From an uncultured Holophagaceae bacterium (GTDB lineage Bacteria > Acidobacteriota > Holophagae > Holophagales > Holophagaceae), in the NCBI GenBank assembly GCA_903927605.1, contig CAIYNT010000290.1, positions 1 to 53,198 of the forward strand: a DNA stretch of 53,198 bases, in the 5' to 3' direction. The notes beneath the pieces are model-generated. The model was not told the origin of the DNA and made no database searches. It saw only the letters and a program-made list of their open reading frames with translations. This document shows, in pieces, positions 34,101-43,010 of the stretch; within the stretch, counting starts at the first letter, position 1; every line of letters begins with the position of its first letter. A program made the translations under genes and the position numbers.

Positions 34101-35465
34101 ATGCCGTTCAGGGACGAATGCGGGGTGTTCGGGATCTGCCATCAGGTCGAGGCGTCCCGGCAGACCTACCTGGGCCTCTACGCCCTCCAGCACCGGGGCC
34201 AGGAGGCCGCGGGCATCTGCTCCGGCGACGATGGCGGCCTTCACCTGCACAAGGCCCAGGGCTACGTGGCGGACGTCTTCACCGAAGCCGTGCTGGATGC
34301 CCTGCCTGGTGATGCGGCCATCGGGCACACACGGTACTCCACTACCGGCGGCAACGTGGCCTCTGCGGCCCACCCCTTCCTCATCCACGGTCGTTTCGGC
34401 CAGGTGGCCCTCTGCCACAACGGGAACCTCACCAACACCGAGGAGCTTCGGGCCCGGCTCATCGCCGACGGCCACACCTTCACCAGCCCCTCGGACAGTG
34501 AGGTGCTGCTGGCCCTCATCAACCGGGCCCAGGCCGGCACCCTTGAGGACGCGCTCGTCGCGGCCCTCCGCGAGGCCCAGGGGGCCTACTCGCTGCTGAT
34601 TCTCACGGAGGATGCCCTCATCGCTGCGCGGGATCCCCACGGCTTCCGTCCCCTGGCCATGGGGTACATGGGAGAGACACACGCCTTCAGCTCCGAGACC
34701 TGCGCCTTCGACCTGGTGGGAGCTCAGTACGAGCGGGATGTGCAACCGGGCGAAATGGTAGTGGTATCACGGAGGACTGGCGAGATCCGTTCCCGATTCC
34801 CGCTACCCAAGGTGGTGGCCAAGCCCTGCGTGTTCGAGCACATCTACTTCGCCCGGCCGGACTCCCTGGTCTATGGCCGCAGCGTGATGGTGGCCCGCCG
34901 CGAGATGGGGCGGCGCCTGGCGCTCCGCCATCCGGTCGAGGCGGACCTGGTGGTGCCCGTGCCCGACAGTGGCGTGAGTGCGGCCCTGGGCTACTCGGAG
35001 CAGTCCGGCATCCCCTTCGATTTCGGCATCATCCGCAACCACTACGTGGGTCGCACCTTCATCGAGCCCAAGCAGACCATCCGCAGCTTCGGCGTGAAAG
35101 TGAAACTGAATCCCGTGCGACATCTGCTCGCGGGCAAGCGGGTGGTGCTGGTGGACGACAGCATTGTGCGCGGCACCACCAGCAAGAAGATCGTGCAGAT
35201 GGTGCGGGAGGCGGGCGCCAAAGAGGTGCACATGCGTATCGCCTGTCCGCCCACCACCCATTCCTGCTTCTACGGCATCGACACACCCAAGCGGCAGCAC
35301 CTCATCGCCTCCTACATGTCGCTCTCCGAGATCACCGCCTTTGTGGAGGCCGATACGCTCGGCTACCTCGACCTGAAGGATCTCGAAGGCTGCATGAACG
35401 ACGACGGGGAGGGCTTCTGCTATGCCTGTTTCACGGGGGACTACCCCGTGGCGCCCGGGTCGTGA
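34101..35465 (+). CDS. purF: Amidophosphoribosyltransferase, [4Fe-4S] type
   Basis: A 454-residue enzyme for the first committed step of purine synthesis (PRPP + glutamine to phosphoribosylamine). The N-terminal nucleophile is C7 after a short propeptide (MPFRDE|CGVFGI). The glutaminase domain has LQHRGQEAAGI and ALCHNGNLTN. The PRPP loop is VVLVDDSIVRGTTSKK. The cysteines KPCVFEHIYFARPDS and the terminal FCYACFTGDYP match the Fe-S ligands of the Bacillus-type enzyme, so it probably carries an oxygen-sensitive cluster. GGGGGAAGC precedes the ATG. A small ORF overlaps its stop. Confidence 0.96.
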   Translation: MPFRDECGVFGICHQVEASRQTYLGLYALQHRGQEAAGICSGDDGGLHLHKAQGYVADVFTEAVLDALPGDAAIGHTRYSTTGGNVASAAHPFLIHGRFGQVALCHNGNLTNTEELRARLIADGHTFTSPSDSEVLLALINRAQAGTLEDALVAALREAQGAYSLLILTEDALIAARDPHGFRPLAMGYMGETHAFSSETCAFDLVGAQYERDVQPGEMVVVSRRTGEIRSRFPLPKVVAKPCVFEHIYFARPDSLVYGRSVMVARREMGRRLALRHPVEADLVVPVPDSGVSAALGYSEQSGIPFDFGIIRNHYVGRTFIEPKQTIRSFGVKVKLNPVRHLLAGKRVVLVDDSIVRGTTSKKIVQMVREAGAKEVHMRIACPPTTHSCFYGIDTPKRQHLIASYMSLSEITAFVEADTLGYLDLKDLEGCMNDDGEGFCYACFTGDYPVAPGS

Positions 35466-35794
35466 GTGCCGGGGCTGCAGGTCTGCCCCAGGGCCGGTTC
35501 GAGGACGGCCTCCGGTTCCTCACGGCGGCGCTGGTGTTGGAACTGGACCACCGGAACAGCGCTGCCATCGTCAGCGCCGCCTGCGACGCCATCCAATGCT
35601 TCCTGGTGATTTTCGACCTGAGTGCCCAACGCCACCTGCCGGATCCCGAAGGCGAGATCAGAAGGTTGCGGGGCCAGCTCGAGGCCCTGCTCACCCCCCG
35701 GCAATCTTCCGAGGAGGCGGCCCGCCATGCCCTCGAAGCGGCCTGCCTGGCCCGGGATCAGGCGGCGCGGGTGCTGCCAGGTTTGATCGGCTAA
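35462..35794 (+). CDS. Small hypothetical helical protein coupled to purF
   Basis: A 110-residue protein beginning at a GTG that overlaps the purF stop (GTGA), hence translationally coupled. It looks all-helical: RFEDGLRFLTAALVLELDHRNS, then a Cys/Ala-rich central helix and a charged segment EEAARHALEAACLARDQAARVL. No family is recognised. Its last four bases overlap the convergent secreted-protein stop. Coupling to purF suggests a purine-related or regulatory role, but nothing in the sequence shows it. Confidence 0.6.
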   Translation: MSAGAAGLPQGRFEDGLRFLTAALVLELDHRNSAAIVSAACDAIQCFLVIFDLSAQRHLPDPEGEIRRLRGQLEALLTPRQSSEEAARHALEAACLARDQAARVLPGLIG

Positions 35795-36168
35795 AATCCC
35801 ACTCGCGCCAGGGGTACATTCTGCGGCACGGGATTTCCGCCGAAGCGATTCACGGGCAGGGTGCTTGAGGCCCAATTCGCGGCAGGACCCGGGTCGCCAT
35901 GCTCTAGCCAGAACCGCTTCAGGTCCTCCCGGAACCAGACCAGGAATTCCTGGAAGGCGACCTGGCGCAGTTCCTCCTTGCTGTACTCACCCACCACTTC
36001 CACTACGGCTGAGGCGGAATCCTCCGATACCCGGAAAGTCTTCCAGGGCTTTGCTCCGCCGTCGTTATCCGCCAGGATTCGCGCCAGGAAGCCTGGCTCA
36101 CGTCCGGGTTGGGGCGTCTCCCCAGCCAGCAGGCCGGTGGCAAGACAGAAGCAGAGCAGAGCGCGCAT
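35791..36168 (-). CDS. Small secreted protein of unknown function
   Basis: About 125 residues with a signal peptide MRALLCFCLATGLLAGETP when read from the ATG at 36168. The mature part has a central segment TFRVSEDSASAVVEVVGEYSKEELRQVAFQEFLVWFREDLKRFW and no known motif. The open frame runs to 36411, but the part upstream is antisense to the start of miaA and is compositionally poor. The ribosome site is weak. It converges on the small ORF after purF with a four-base overlap (CTAA). Confidence 0.6.
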   Translation of the reverse strand: MRALLCFCLATGLLAGETPQPGREPGFLARILADNDGGAKPWKTFRVSEDSASAVVEVVGEYSKEELRQVAFQEFLVWFREDLKRFWLEHGDPGPAANWASSTLPVNRFGGNPVPQNVPLARVGF

Positions 36169-36240
36169 GGTCTTGAAATGATGCCAGGCGGGGTGAGGTT
36201 CCCGCTGAAAGCTGATGGCCCGACCTGATAGTTTGGAACC

Positions 36241-37122
36241 ATGCCCATCGCCATCCTCGGACCGACCGCTTCCGGCAAGTCGGCCGTGGCCGTGGCCGTG
36301 GCCCACCGTATCGGCGGTACCGTGGTCAACGGGGATCCCTACCAGGCGATCCAGGGGCTCGCCATCGGCACCGGCCAACCGGATGAAGCCGGGCAGGACG
36401 GTGTGCCTCATGTGGGTTATGGCATCCTGCCTCTTTCCGCCCGGCCGAATCCGATGGCCTTTGGTGCCCTGGTCCGTGAGTGGCTCTCATTCAGCCGTGA
36501 GCCGGTGCTGGTGACGGGATCCGGCCTCTACCTTCGGGGCATCTGGAACCAGCTCAGCGACCTGCCGAAGGTGGCCCCTGCCCTGGTGGATCGGGTGCGG
36601 CGCTGGGGAGCACAACTTGGTACGCCCGTACTCCATCGCTTCCTGGCAGCGGTAGATTCCACGCGGGCCTCTGCGCTCAGCCCTCATGATAGCGCCCGGG
36701 TGCTGCGCGCGCTTGCCCTGCATCTGGCCACGGGTGGAGCGCCTTCAGACCTGCTGTCTGGAGCAGAGAGGGGCATTCCGGAAGGCTGGCAGGTGTTGGT
36801 GGTCTCGCCCAGCCGCGAGCACCGGCGGGATCGTGTGGTGGCGCGGGTGGCCGCGCAGGTACGGACGGGTTGGCTGGAAGAGGTGGCCCAGCTGCTGGCG
36901 ACCGGTCACGCCGGGGATCTGGTGGCGCTCCGGCCCCTGGGCTATGCGGCCTGGGTGACGGGGGGCGACCCCGGGGCCGTGCAGGCCGCCGTGGCCCAGG
37001 AGACCCAGGCCTACGCCAAGCGACAAGCCACCTGGTTCCGCAACCAGTTGCCCCAGGCACCGGTCTGGGATCCGGATGCCGAATCGCTGGCGGCGGCCTT
37101 CCTGCGGCTGGGACTGCGATGA
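36241..37122 (+). CDS. miaA: tRNA dimethylallyltransferase
   Basis: A 293-residue MiaA, which adds a dimethylallyl group to A37 of tRNAs reading UNN codons. The P-loop is GPTASGKS, followed by NGDPYQAIQGLAIGTGQP in place of the usual SADSRQIYRGLDIGT. GSGLYLRGI is the family's substrate loop, and YAKRQATWFRNQ is the C-terminal signature. The VNGDPYQ variant departs from the canonical ADS/Q motif but keeps an Asp. It uses dimethylallyl diphosphate, linking to the isoprenoid genes elsewhere in the window (ispG). Confidence 0.92.
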   Translation: MPIAILGPTASGKSAVAVAVAHRIGGTVVNGDPYQAIQGLAIGTGQPDEAGQDGVPHVGYGILPLSARPNPMAFGALVREWLSFSREPVLVTGSGLYLRGIWNQLSDLPKVAPALVDRVRRWGAQLGTPVLHRFLAAVDSTRASALSPHDSARVLRALALHLATGGAPSDLLSGAERGIPEGWQVLVVSPSREHRRDRVVARVAAQVRTGWLEEVAQLLATGHAGDLVALRPLGYAAWVTGGDPGAVQAAVAQETQAYAKRQATWFRNQLPQAPVWDPDAESLAAAFLRLGLR

Positions 37123-37147
37123 AAGGCAACCGCAAATGGAAAGAGAA

Positions 37148-37243
37148 TTGGCCACAAAGGCCACAAAATACACAAAGGGGAAAGGGCTATGGATGGTCAG
37201 CCCCAGTGACTTCTTGGTGCCCTCTGCGTTCTTTGTGGCTAAA
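37148..37243. repeat. Palindromic TTAGCCACAAAG-type dispersed element
   Basis: Within the 244-bp gap after miaA, TTGGCCACAAAGG (37148-37160) and the reverse complement of TTTGTGGCTAA (37233-37243) form an imperfect inverted repeat about 95 bp end to end. Further similar blocks (CACAAAATACACAAAGG on the left, CCTCTGCG on the right) extend the match. The same TTAGCCACAAAG...CTTTGTGGC theme recurs in intergenic regions of many environmental bacteria. It is lower in GC than its surroundings and encodes nothing plausible. Confidence 0.6.
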
Positions 37244-37366
37244 TTTCTTTTTAGGTCACTGTGGTGGAGCGCGCTTCTCAGACCTGCTTCTCCTTGAGTG
37301 GAGTTCCGCCAAGAAGCAGTCATCGCCTATGTTCCATGCAGTGCCAATAGAGGCATGGGGGCTGAT

Positions 37367-38053
37367 ATGAGGCCGACCACCTGGTATGACGGACACACCT
37401 CGCTCGATCTGCTACGTGGCACGGATTGGGCCTGGATTGGCCTGCGTTCCGGCGACGGTCTAAATCGCCTCCACAGTGATCTGCTGGTGGCCCTGGATCG
37501 CCTGTTCATCGAGCTGCGCTGGTCTGGCGTTCGGCGGGTGGCTCTCAGTGGCGTGGGATGGATGGCGGAGCATGGCCATCACTTCTCCGCTGGGGCCGAT
37601 CTTCACGAAGTGGGCGCTCTGGATGCCGTGTCCGCGGAGCCCTTCGCCCGGCGGGGCCAGCGCGTCATGACGCATCTGGTCTGGCCCGGATGGCGCAGCC
37701 TGACCCTCATCTCTGGCGTGGCCATGGGAGGTGGCTGCGACTTGGCCCTGCACGGCCAGGAACGCTGGGCGGTCGCCGCAGATCCTGCCAGTGGCAAGGG
37801 TGGCCTCCGTCTGGCCCACCCTGCGGCGAAGCACGGTATCCTCACCGGCTTTGGCGGCACCGTCCGGTTGCCTGAAATCCTGGGACCCGAGGGTGCGGAT
37901 CGGCTCTTCCGGGATTTCGAGACCTGGGACGAGAATGCAGCACTGCTAAATGGCGCCGTCCATCGAATCGTCGGTCCGGCCAACGCGAAGGGTGCCGTAA
38001 TGGATTGGCTCAACCCTAATGACGGGTCGCGGCGATCAGGACCGGAATGCTGA
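37367..38053 (+). CDS. Enoyl-CoA hydratase/isomerase-like protein with altered active site
   Basis: A 228-residue crotonase-fold protein starting at ATG 37367 with GGGGG seven bases upstream. The oxyanion loops are kept (HFSAGADL, 72-79; SGVAMGGGC, 116-124). However, the two catalytic glutamates of enoyl-CoA hydratase are replaced: GGGCEL is GGGCDL (D125) and the QPE is HPA (A153). It therefore probably is not a simple hydratase; crotonase relatives with changed residues do hydrolysis, isomerisation or other acyl-CoA chemistry. Its last 38 bases overlap the convergent Yip1-like gene. Confidence 0.75.
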   Translation: MRPTTWYDGHTSLDLLRGTDWAWIGLRSGDGLNRLHSDLLVALDRLFIELRWSGVRRVALSGVGWMAEHGHHFSAGADLHEVGALDAVSAEPFARRGQRVMTHLVWPGWRSLTLISGVAMGGGCDLALHGQERWAVAADPASGKGGLRLAHPAAKHGILTGFGGTVRLPEILGPEGADRLFRDFETWDENAALLNGAVHRIVGPANAKGAVMDWLNPNDGSRRSGPEC

Positions 38054-38774
38054 TGGCAGCCACGAGGCCGCAGCAGCAAAGCAGGAAGATTGGCGTCAGC
38101 ACCGCGCAGACGCCGCGCCAGGTATCGGTCTTGTGCATGCGTGCGAGGCCCACGCCGATGACCACCAGGCCGGCGAGCTGGAGCAGGATCCCAAGATAGG
38201 GGATGAGGCCACCGATCTGAATGAAGGCAGAGGCATAGCCGTAGGCTCGGATGCTCTGGCTGGCGCCCACACCCGGCTTGAGGCCGCCCCACATCCAGAG
38301 GAAGAAGTGGTTGAGGGCACCGCCGATGACCATGCCCAAGAAAGTGAAGAGGGGCATGAGCAGCAGAATGACACCCAGGATCAGGGGAATGACTGCGACC
38401 AGAGCCTTGCTGTCGCCCTTACCGACCTGTTCCAGGGCGGCCAACATGACGCCCATGCCCAGGAGGAAGAAGACCAGCGCCATGATGAGGAAGATGGGGA
38501 CCGAGAGCAGCAGCAGGAAGCGCCAGGGCGCGCCCAGTCCCTCGGTGACGGGCACCCGGTCGAAGAGTTCAAACGGGTTGCTGAAAACCATCCGGAACAT
38601 CTCGCCCACACGGGACCAGAAGCTCGGGAAGGCTTCCAGATCCTCGAAAGGGACTGGACGAAGGATTGGTGCGGACGGCGGGGGAGGGTCGAGAACGGGC
38701 GGAGGAATCCTCGGTGGTTCGCTCAGCTGGATCGCCGGGGGAAGGGCCTCGTTGGGGCCGGTGATCTCGCTCAT
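38016..38774 (-). CDS. Yip1-family membrane protein (second copy)
   Basis: A 252-residue membrane protein. The first ~65 residues are proline-rich and cytoplasmic. Then comes FRMVFSNPFELFDRVPVTEGLGAPWRFLL, the same FxNPxELF pattern as the protein at 12990-13733, followed by about five hydrophobic helices. GGAG lies six bases before the ATG. The end overlaps the crotonase-like gene on the opposite strand. The Yip1 assignment rests on layout and the shared motif; role unknown. Confidence 0.72.
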   Translation of the reverse strand: MSEITGPNEALPPAIQLSEPPRIPPPVLDPPPPSAPILRPVPFEDLEAFPSFWSRVGEMFRMVFSNPFELFDRVPVTEGLGAPWRFLLLLSVPIFLIMALVFFLLGMGVMLAALEQVGKGDSKALVAVIPLILGVILLLMPLFTFLGMVIGGALNHFFLWMWGGLKPGVGASQSIRAYGYASAFIQIGGLIPYLGILLQLAGLVVIGVGLARMHKTDTWRGVCAVLTPIFLLCCCGLVAAISIPVLIAATRH

Positions 38775-38814
38775 GTTCTGCTCCGCGATGGGGCTACGCT
38801 AACACGCTTCGCCA

Positions 38815-40374
38815 TCACGTTTCGCGGAAGTCCCTGGGGCGCAGCTCCAGCTTCTCGAGGCGGGAGAGCAGGGTGGATGGCGACAGGTCCGCCAGGGCTG
38901 CGGCCCCATCGGCGCCGCTGATCTTGCCATGCGTGTGGCGCAGCAGGCGTTCGAGGTAGGTCCGTTCCTGGGCCTCCCAGGTGAGGGGTCGACCGCTCTT
39001 CTCCCCTCGTATCGGCAGGGCGCCTGGCGGCAGCCGAAGGTCACGGCCGGCCGAGAGTATGGCGGCTCGTTCGAGGACGTTGTGCAATTCGCGTACATTG
39101 CCAGGCCAGGCATAGGCCTCCAGCTGGTCGCGCACGGCTTCTGGCAGGTGGATGGGGGGGCGGCGGTTCTCCCGGGCGAAGCGGTCCAGGAAGCCTTCAG
39201 CCAGTGCCAGGATATCGCCGGGCCGATCACGCAAGGGGGGCAGGTGGATGGGGAAGACGCTGAGCCGATAGAAGAGATCCTCACGGAAGTGGCCCTCTGC
39301 CACGGCGGCGCCTAGATCCGTGTGCGTGGCCGCCACCAGGCGCACATCCACTTTGCGGGACTTCTCACTACCGAGTGGATCGATCTCCTTCTCTTGGATG
39401 GCGCGAAGCAGTTTGGGTTGGAGGTCCAGAGGCAGATCACCGATCTCGTCCAGGAACAGAGTGCCGCCGTCCGCCAGCTCGAAGCGCCCCTTCCGGGACG
39501 AGGCCGCGCCACTGAAGGCACCTTTCACATGGCCGAACAATTCGGATTCGATGAGGGTCGCCGGCAGGGCGCTGCAATTCACCTTGATGAAGGGTTTCTC
39601 GCGGCGCGGCGAGAGATGGTGGAGGGTCTGGGCGACCTTTTCCTTGCCCGTACCAGTCTCTCCCGTGATGAGGACGGTGGCCAGGGTCGGAGCCACCTGC
39701 CGGAGCAGGTCGAGAATGCCGCGCATGGCGGGGCTTTCGGCGCGCAGGGGCTCCTGCAGCACATCCCGGCGCTGCACCTCGCGGAAGTAGCTGACCTCTT
39801 CCGCGAGGGTCCGTTCCCGTTCCGCGAGGCGCCCCAGGTGCTCGGCCTGCTTCAGGCCCAGGGCCAGCAACGAGGCGAAGACACCCACGTGGTGCAGCAC
39901 GCTCTCCGGATATTGGCGGCAGACCATGGCATCGAGCGTCATGAGTCCGAAGGTCTCGCCCTTGCTGCGCAACGGTGCCACCAGACAACTGTGGCCGTGG
40001 GGCAGCTCAAGGAGGCCGTGGAAGGTATCCTCGCCGGGATCGTCCTCCTCGAAGGTGGCGGGTCGGGACCGGGCCTTCAAGGCATTCTGCAGGCGCAGGT
40101 TGCCCCGCACCGGAATGAGGGCATCGGATAGCTGAGGGTTCGCCAGGGGCCCCACGGCATGAGCCACGCGGAGGCTGTCGCCCTCGCGCAGCAGCACGGT
40201 GGCGAGATCGTAGGGCACCAGTTGGCCCAGCCGTTCAAAGGCATGGGCCACCATGCGTTCGGGTTCCTCACCCAGGGTGAGCAGGGCACCGGCTTCTTCC
40301 ACCAGGCGGGCTCCCGTCAGCGCAGCGTCGAGATCCGAAGTGGGCACGGGCACCTCCCGCCTGATTCTCGGCAT
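38815..40374 (-). CDS. Sigma-54-dependent transcriptional activator with GAF domain
   Basis: A 519-residue enhancer-binding protein. An N-terminal GAF-like sensory domain (about 35-180) is followed by the AAA+ domain with Walker A GETGTGKE (238-245), a GAFSGA loop (285-290), Walker B FLDEIG (307-312) and RWPGNVRELxN-type sequence (AYAWPGNVRELHNVL). A Fis-type helix-turn-helix closes the protein. The GAFTGA Thr is Ser here, the position that touches sigma-54. The ATG at 40374 is preferred over the upstream TTG at 40455. It is divergent from a Ser/Thr kinase gene. Confidence 0.88.
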   Translation of the reverse strand: MPRIRREVPVPTSDLDAALTGARLVEEAGALLTLGEEPERMVAHAFERLGQLVPYDLATVLLREGDSLRVAHAVGPLANPQLSDALIPVRGNLRLQNALKARSRPATFEEDDPGEDTFHGLLELPHGHSCLVAPLRSKGETFGLMTLDAMVCRQYPESVLHHVGVFASLLALGLKQAEHLGRLAERERTLAEEVSYFREVQRRDVLQEPLRAESPAMRGILDLLRQVAPTLATVLITGETGTGKEKVAQTLHHLSPRREKPFIKVNCSALPATLIESELFGHVKGAFSGAASSRKGRFELADGGTLFLDEIGDLPLDLQPKLLRAIQEKEIDPLGSEKSRKVDVRLVAATHTDLGAAVAEGHFREDLFYRLSVFPIHLPPLRDRPGDILALAEGFLDRFARENRRPPIHLPEAVRDQLEAYAWPGNVRELHNVLERAAILSAGRDLRLPPGALPIRGEKSGRPLTWEAQERTYLERLLRHTHGKISGADGAAALADLSPSTLLSRLEKLELRPRDFRET

Positions 40375-40443
40375 TTCGAGAAACGGGTCAAGCGGAAGCC
40401 GGGGTGGTGTCAGGTCTTCTGAGCTCTCCCCATCCTTCTGAAA

Positions 40444-40451
40444 GGTATACT
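40444..40451. promoter_or_regulatory. Overlapping divergent -10 elements
   Basis: GGTATACT contains TATACT on the plus strand (40446-40451), 21 bases before the kinase ATG, and TATACC on the minus strand (40444-40449), 69 bases before the activator ATG. The two -10s overlap head to head, so the genes probably compete for polymerase. No good -35 is seen on either side, as expected where an activator assists. Confidence 0.35.
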
Positions 40452-40472
40452 TCAAGGATCTCTGATTTAAGG

Positions 40473-43010
40473 ATGAGCTTGACCTCTGACGTGACCCACT
40501 TCGGTTCGTACCGATTGCTCTCCCGACTCGGGGAGGGGGCCATGGGCGAGGTCTGGAGGGCGCTGGACCTGCGGCTGGAGCGCGAAGTGGCGCTCAAGAT
40601 CCTGAAGGATGCCGACGACCTTCGCAGGAAAGCGCTCATCGGGGAGGCCAAGCTGGCCTGCCAGCTGAACCACCCGAACATTGCCCACATCTATGACGCC
40701 GGTGAGGTGGACGGAACTCCCTTTATCGCGATGGAGTTGGTGGAAGGTCGCACCCTCCGCGCCTTGGTGGGTCGGCCTCTGGATGGTGACGCCCTGCAGG
40801 ATTTAGCCCGGCAGGCCGCTTCGGCGCTATCCCATGCGCATCAGAAGGGCATCGTCCATCGCGACATCAAGCCAGAGAACCTGCTGCTGACCGATGAGGG
40901 GCAGCTGAAGATTCTCGACTTCGGTATCGCGCGCCGGGGCGCCGAAGACCTCGCGCTCGGCGCCACTTCCCATCACCTGACCCTCGTGGAGCGGACCGCT
41001 CCGGGCTACAGCCAGGGCACACCCGCCTACATGAGCCCCGAGCAAGCCAACGGGCAGGCCCTCACGGGCCAGTCCGATCAGTTCAGCCTGGGGGTGGTGC
41101 TCTACGAACTGGCCACGACCGTGCATCCGTTCCTCCGCGGCAGCCTGGTGGACACGCTGTACGCGGTCACCCGGGATGAACCCAAGCCCCTGTCAGAGGC
41201 GCGTCCCGACCTCCCCCGGACCCTTCAGGATGCCATCCACCGCCTGCTGGCGAAGGCGCCGAAGGACCGCTTCCCGAACCTGCAGGCGCTCGCGGCGGGG
41301 CTGGCCGAGAACACCGCCACGGCTGCGGTGCCGCAGCTGAGGCATCCCGTGGGGTTGATCCGGAATCGTCGCCATCGCTGGGTCCTGGTCTCCATTGGGG
41401 CGATGCTGGCCCTGGGAGTTGCCGCGGGTGTGTGGTGGCTGCGTCGCACGGATGGGACAGGCCTCGGCGAGGCCCGGCGGGCCTCACGGGAGGATTTCAC
41501 GAAGGGTCGCCGGGTGGTGGCGATCCTGCCCCTGGAACAGATGCAGCCGGATGCAGAGCATGCCTGGCTGAGCAACAGCTTTGCCGATGCTCTGGCCTTC
41601 GGGCTGGTGCGGCGGGAGGACCTGGCGGTGGTGGATCGGCTCCGCGTGGTGGAGGTCATGCACCAGCTGGGTGACACTCCAGGCTTGGCCCCAAAGGCCG
41701 TGGGGGAACTGGGCCGCCTGCTCAAGGCGGAATGGCTGGTGCTTGGGAGCTACCAGGTGGTAGGTGGCCAGCTGCGGATGGGCGTTCGGGTACTGGATGC
41801 GGCCAGGGGCGCCACTCTGCATCAGTTCCAGCTGGACCGGCCCATGGCGGACCTCCTGAAGCTAGAGGACGAATTGCAGCAACGCCTGCCCCAGGAGATG
41901 GGTCTCGGCAGCGATCCGGTCGCGCCGCGAGCCCAGGCCAAGCTGCCTAGGACGCGGGAACTCTATACCAAGGCGCTCCAGGTCATCACTGAAGGCAACC
42001 AGGATTCCGTGCGGCTGGCGAGTTCTCTGCTCGCTTCAGCTATCGAACTGGAGCCCGATTACGCGCCGGCCCGGGCAGAGTTCGCCTGGACGCTGGCTGA
42101 GCTGGGTGCCACCACGGCGCTCGGCAGCGGGCGGTATGACGAGGCGCAGGCACTGCTTCGCCAGGGGAAGGAAGCTGCCGATAAGGCCATCGCGCTGGAC
42201 CCCAGCGCCTCCCAGGCTTATCGTGCGCGGGCTTCCATCCTCCTCAGGATGGGCGACCTGGAGGGCTCCAGCCGGTCGGCGCTGCAGGCCGTGCGCCTCG
42301 ATCCCGCTGATCACAAAGCCTATGACGTGCTGGCCGATGTCTTCGCCGGGCTGGAAGGTGAGGACAACCATCAGGCTGCCCGGCGCTATTTCGAGAAGTC
42401 CCTCAGTCTGTTCCCGGAAGGGTGGCAGGCCCACCATCGGTTCGGAGTGCTCCTGCAGAACGAAGGTGAGCTCCCGGCGGCGCTGGAGCACGCGGATCGC
42501 GCCATTGCGCTTTGTCCCGCGGCCGAGTACGCCTATGTCACCGCCGCGGATGCCCTGCTGTGGATGGGCCGCAGCCTGGAGGCGGAGGTGCGCCTGCGGG
42601 CCGGGCTCCGGGAAATCCCCGGTTCCAACGTGCTCCGCAGCCTCATGGCCTACACGGCCTGGGAAAGGAAAGACCGGACGTCCGCGGAAAGGTACCTCAG
42701 GGAACTCGACGGCGTATGGCCTCCGGAGCATTCGAGCACGGTTTTGTTGGCGGGTGTGAAGCAGGCCATGGCGGGGGATGGCGCGGGCGCCCGGGCCCGG
42801 TTCGAGGCCTACCGCCAGAAACTCGCCGACGTCGATCTAGCCCAGAAGAAACACAATGAACGCAGGGTGCTCTCGGTGAATCTCTACTTCATGGCCCGCA
42901 TGATGGCGGAACTCGGGGATCGTCCGGCGGCCCAGTCCATGGTAGAGCTGGCCGACCGATTCCATCCCGGCAAGCTCCGCGTCGCCCAGCAGGATCCGCT
43001 TTTCCGCTAG
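40473..43010 (+). CDS. Membrane Ser/Thr protein kinase with TolB-like and TPR domains
   Basis: An 845-residue kinase with the glycine loop GEGAMGEVW, ATP lysine K42, HRDIKPEN, DFG and SPEQA. After the kinase domain (about 10-280) comes a single membrane helix (VLVSIGAMLALGVAAGVWWL), then a TolB-N/FlgO-like domain (RRVVAILPLEQMQP...) and TPR repeats, so the sensor part is extracytoplasmic. The order matches the two cytosolic copies at 24559-29152 but with a membrane anchor. The ribosome site is weak, and the proposed leader is only about 15 nt. The TAG stop lies within the 5' CTAG of a MITE. Confidence 0.9.
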   Translation: MSLTSDVTHFGSYRLLSRLGEGAMGEVWRALDLRLEREVALKILKDADDLRRKALIGEAKLACQLNHPNIAHIYDAGEVDGTPFIAMELVEGRTLRALVGRPLDGDALQDLARQAASALSHAHQKGIVHRDIKPENLLLTDEGQLKILDFGIARRGAEDLALGATSHHLTLVERTAPGYSQGTPAYMSPEQANGQALTGQSDQFSLGVVLYELATTVHPFLRGSLVDTLYAVTRDEPKPLSEARPDLPRTLQDAIHRLLAKAPKDRFPNLQALAAGLAENTATAAVPQLRHPVGLIRNRRHRWVLVSIGAMLALGVAAGVWWLRRTDGTGLGEARRASREDFTKGRRVVAILPLEQMQPDAEHAWLSNSFADALAFGLVRREDLAVVDRLRVVEVMHQLGDTPGLAPKAVGELGRLLKAEWLVLGSYQVVGGQLRMGVRVLDAARGATLHQFQLDRPMADLLKLEDELQQRLPQEMGLGSDPVAPRAQAKLPRTRELYTKALQVITEGNQDSVRLASSLLASAIELEPDYAPARAEFAWTLAELGATTALGSGRYDEAQALLRQGKEAADKAIALDPSASQAYRARASILLRMGDLEGSSRSALQAVRLDPADHKAYDVLADVFAGLEGEDNHQAARRYFEKSLSLFPEGWQAHHRFGVLLQNEGELPAALEHADRAIALCPAAEYAYVTAADALLWMGRSLEAEVRLRAGLREIPGSNVLRSLMAYTAWERKDRTSAERYLRELDGVWPPEHSSTVLLAGVKQAMAGDGAGARARFEAYRQKLADVDLAQKKHNERRVLSVNLYFMARMMAELGDRPAAQSMVELADRFHPGKLRVAQQDPLFR

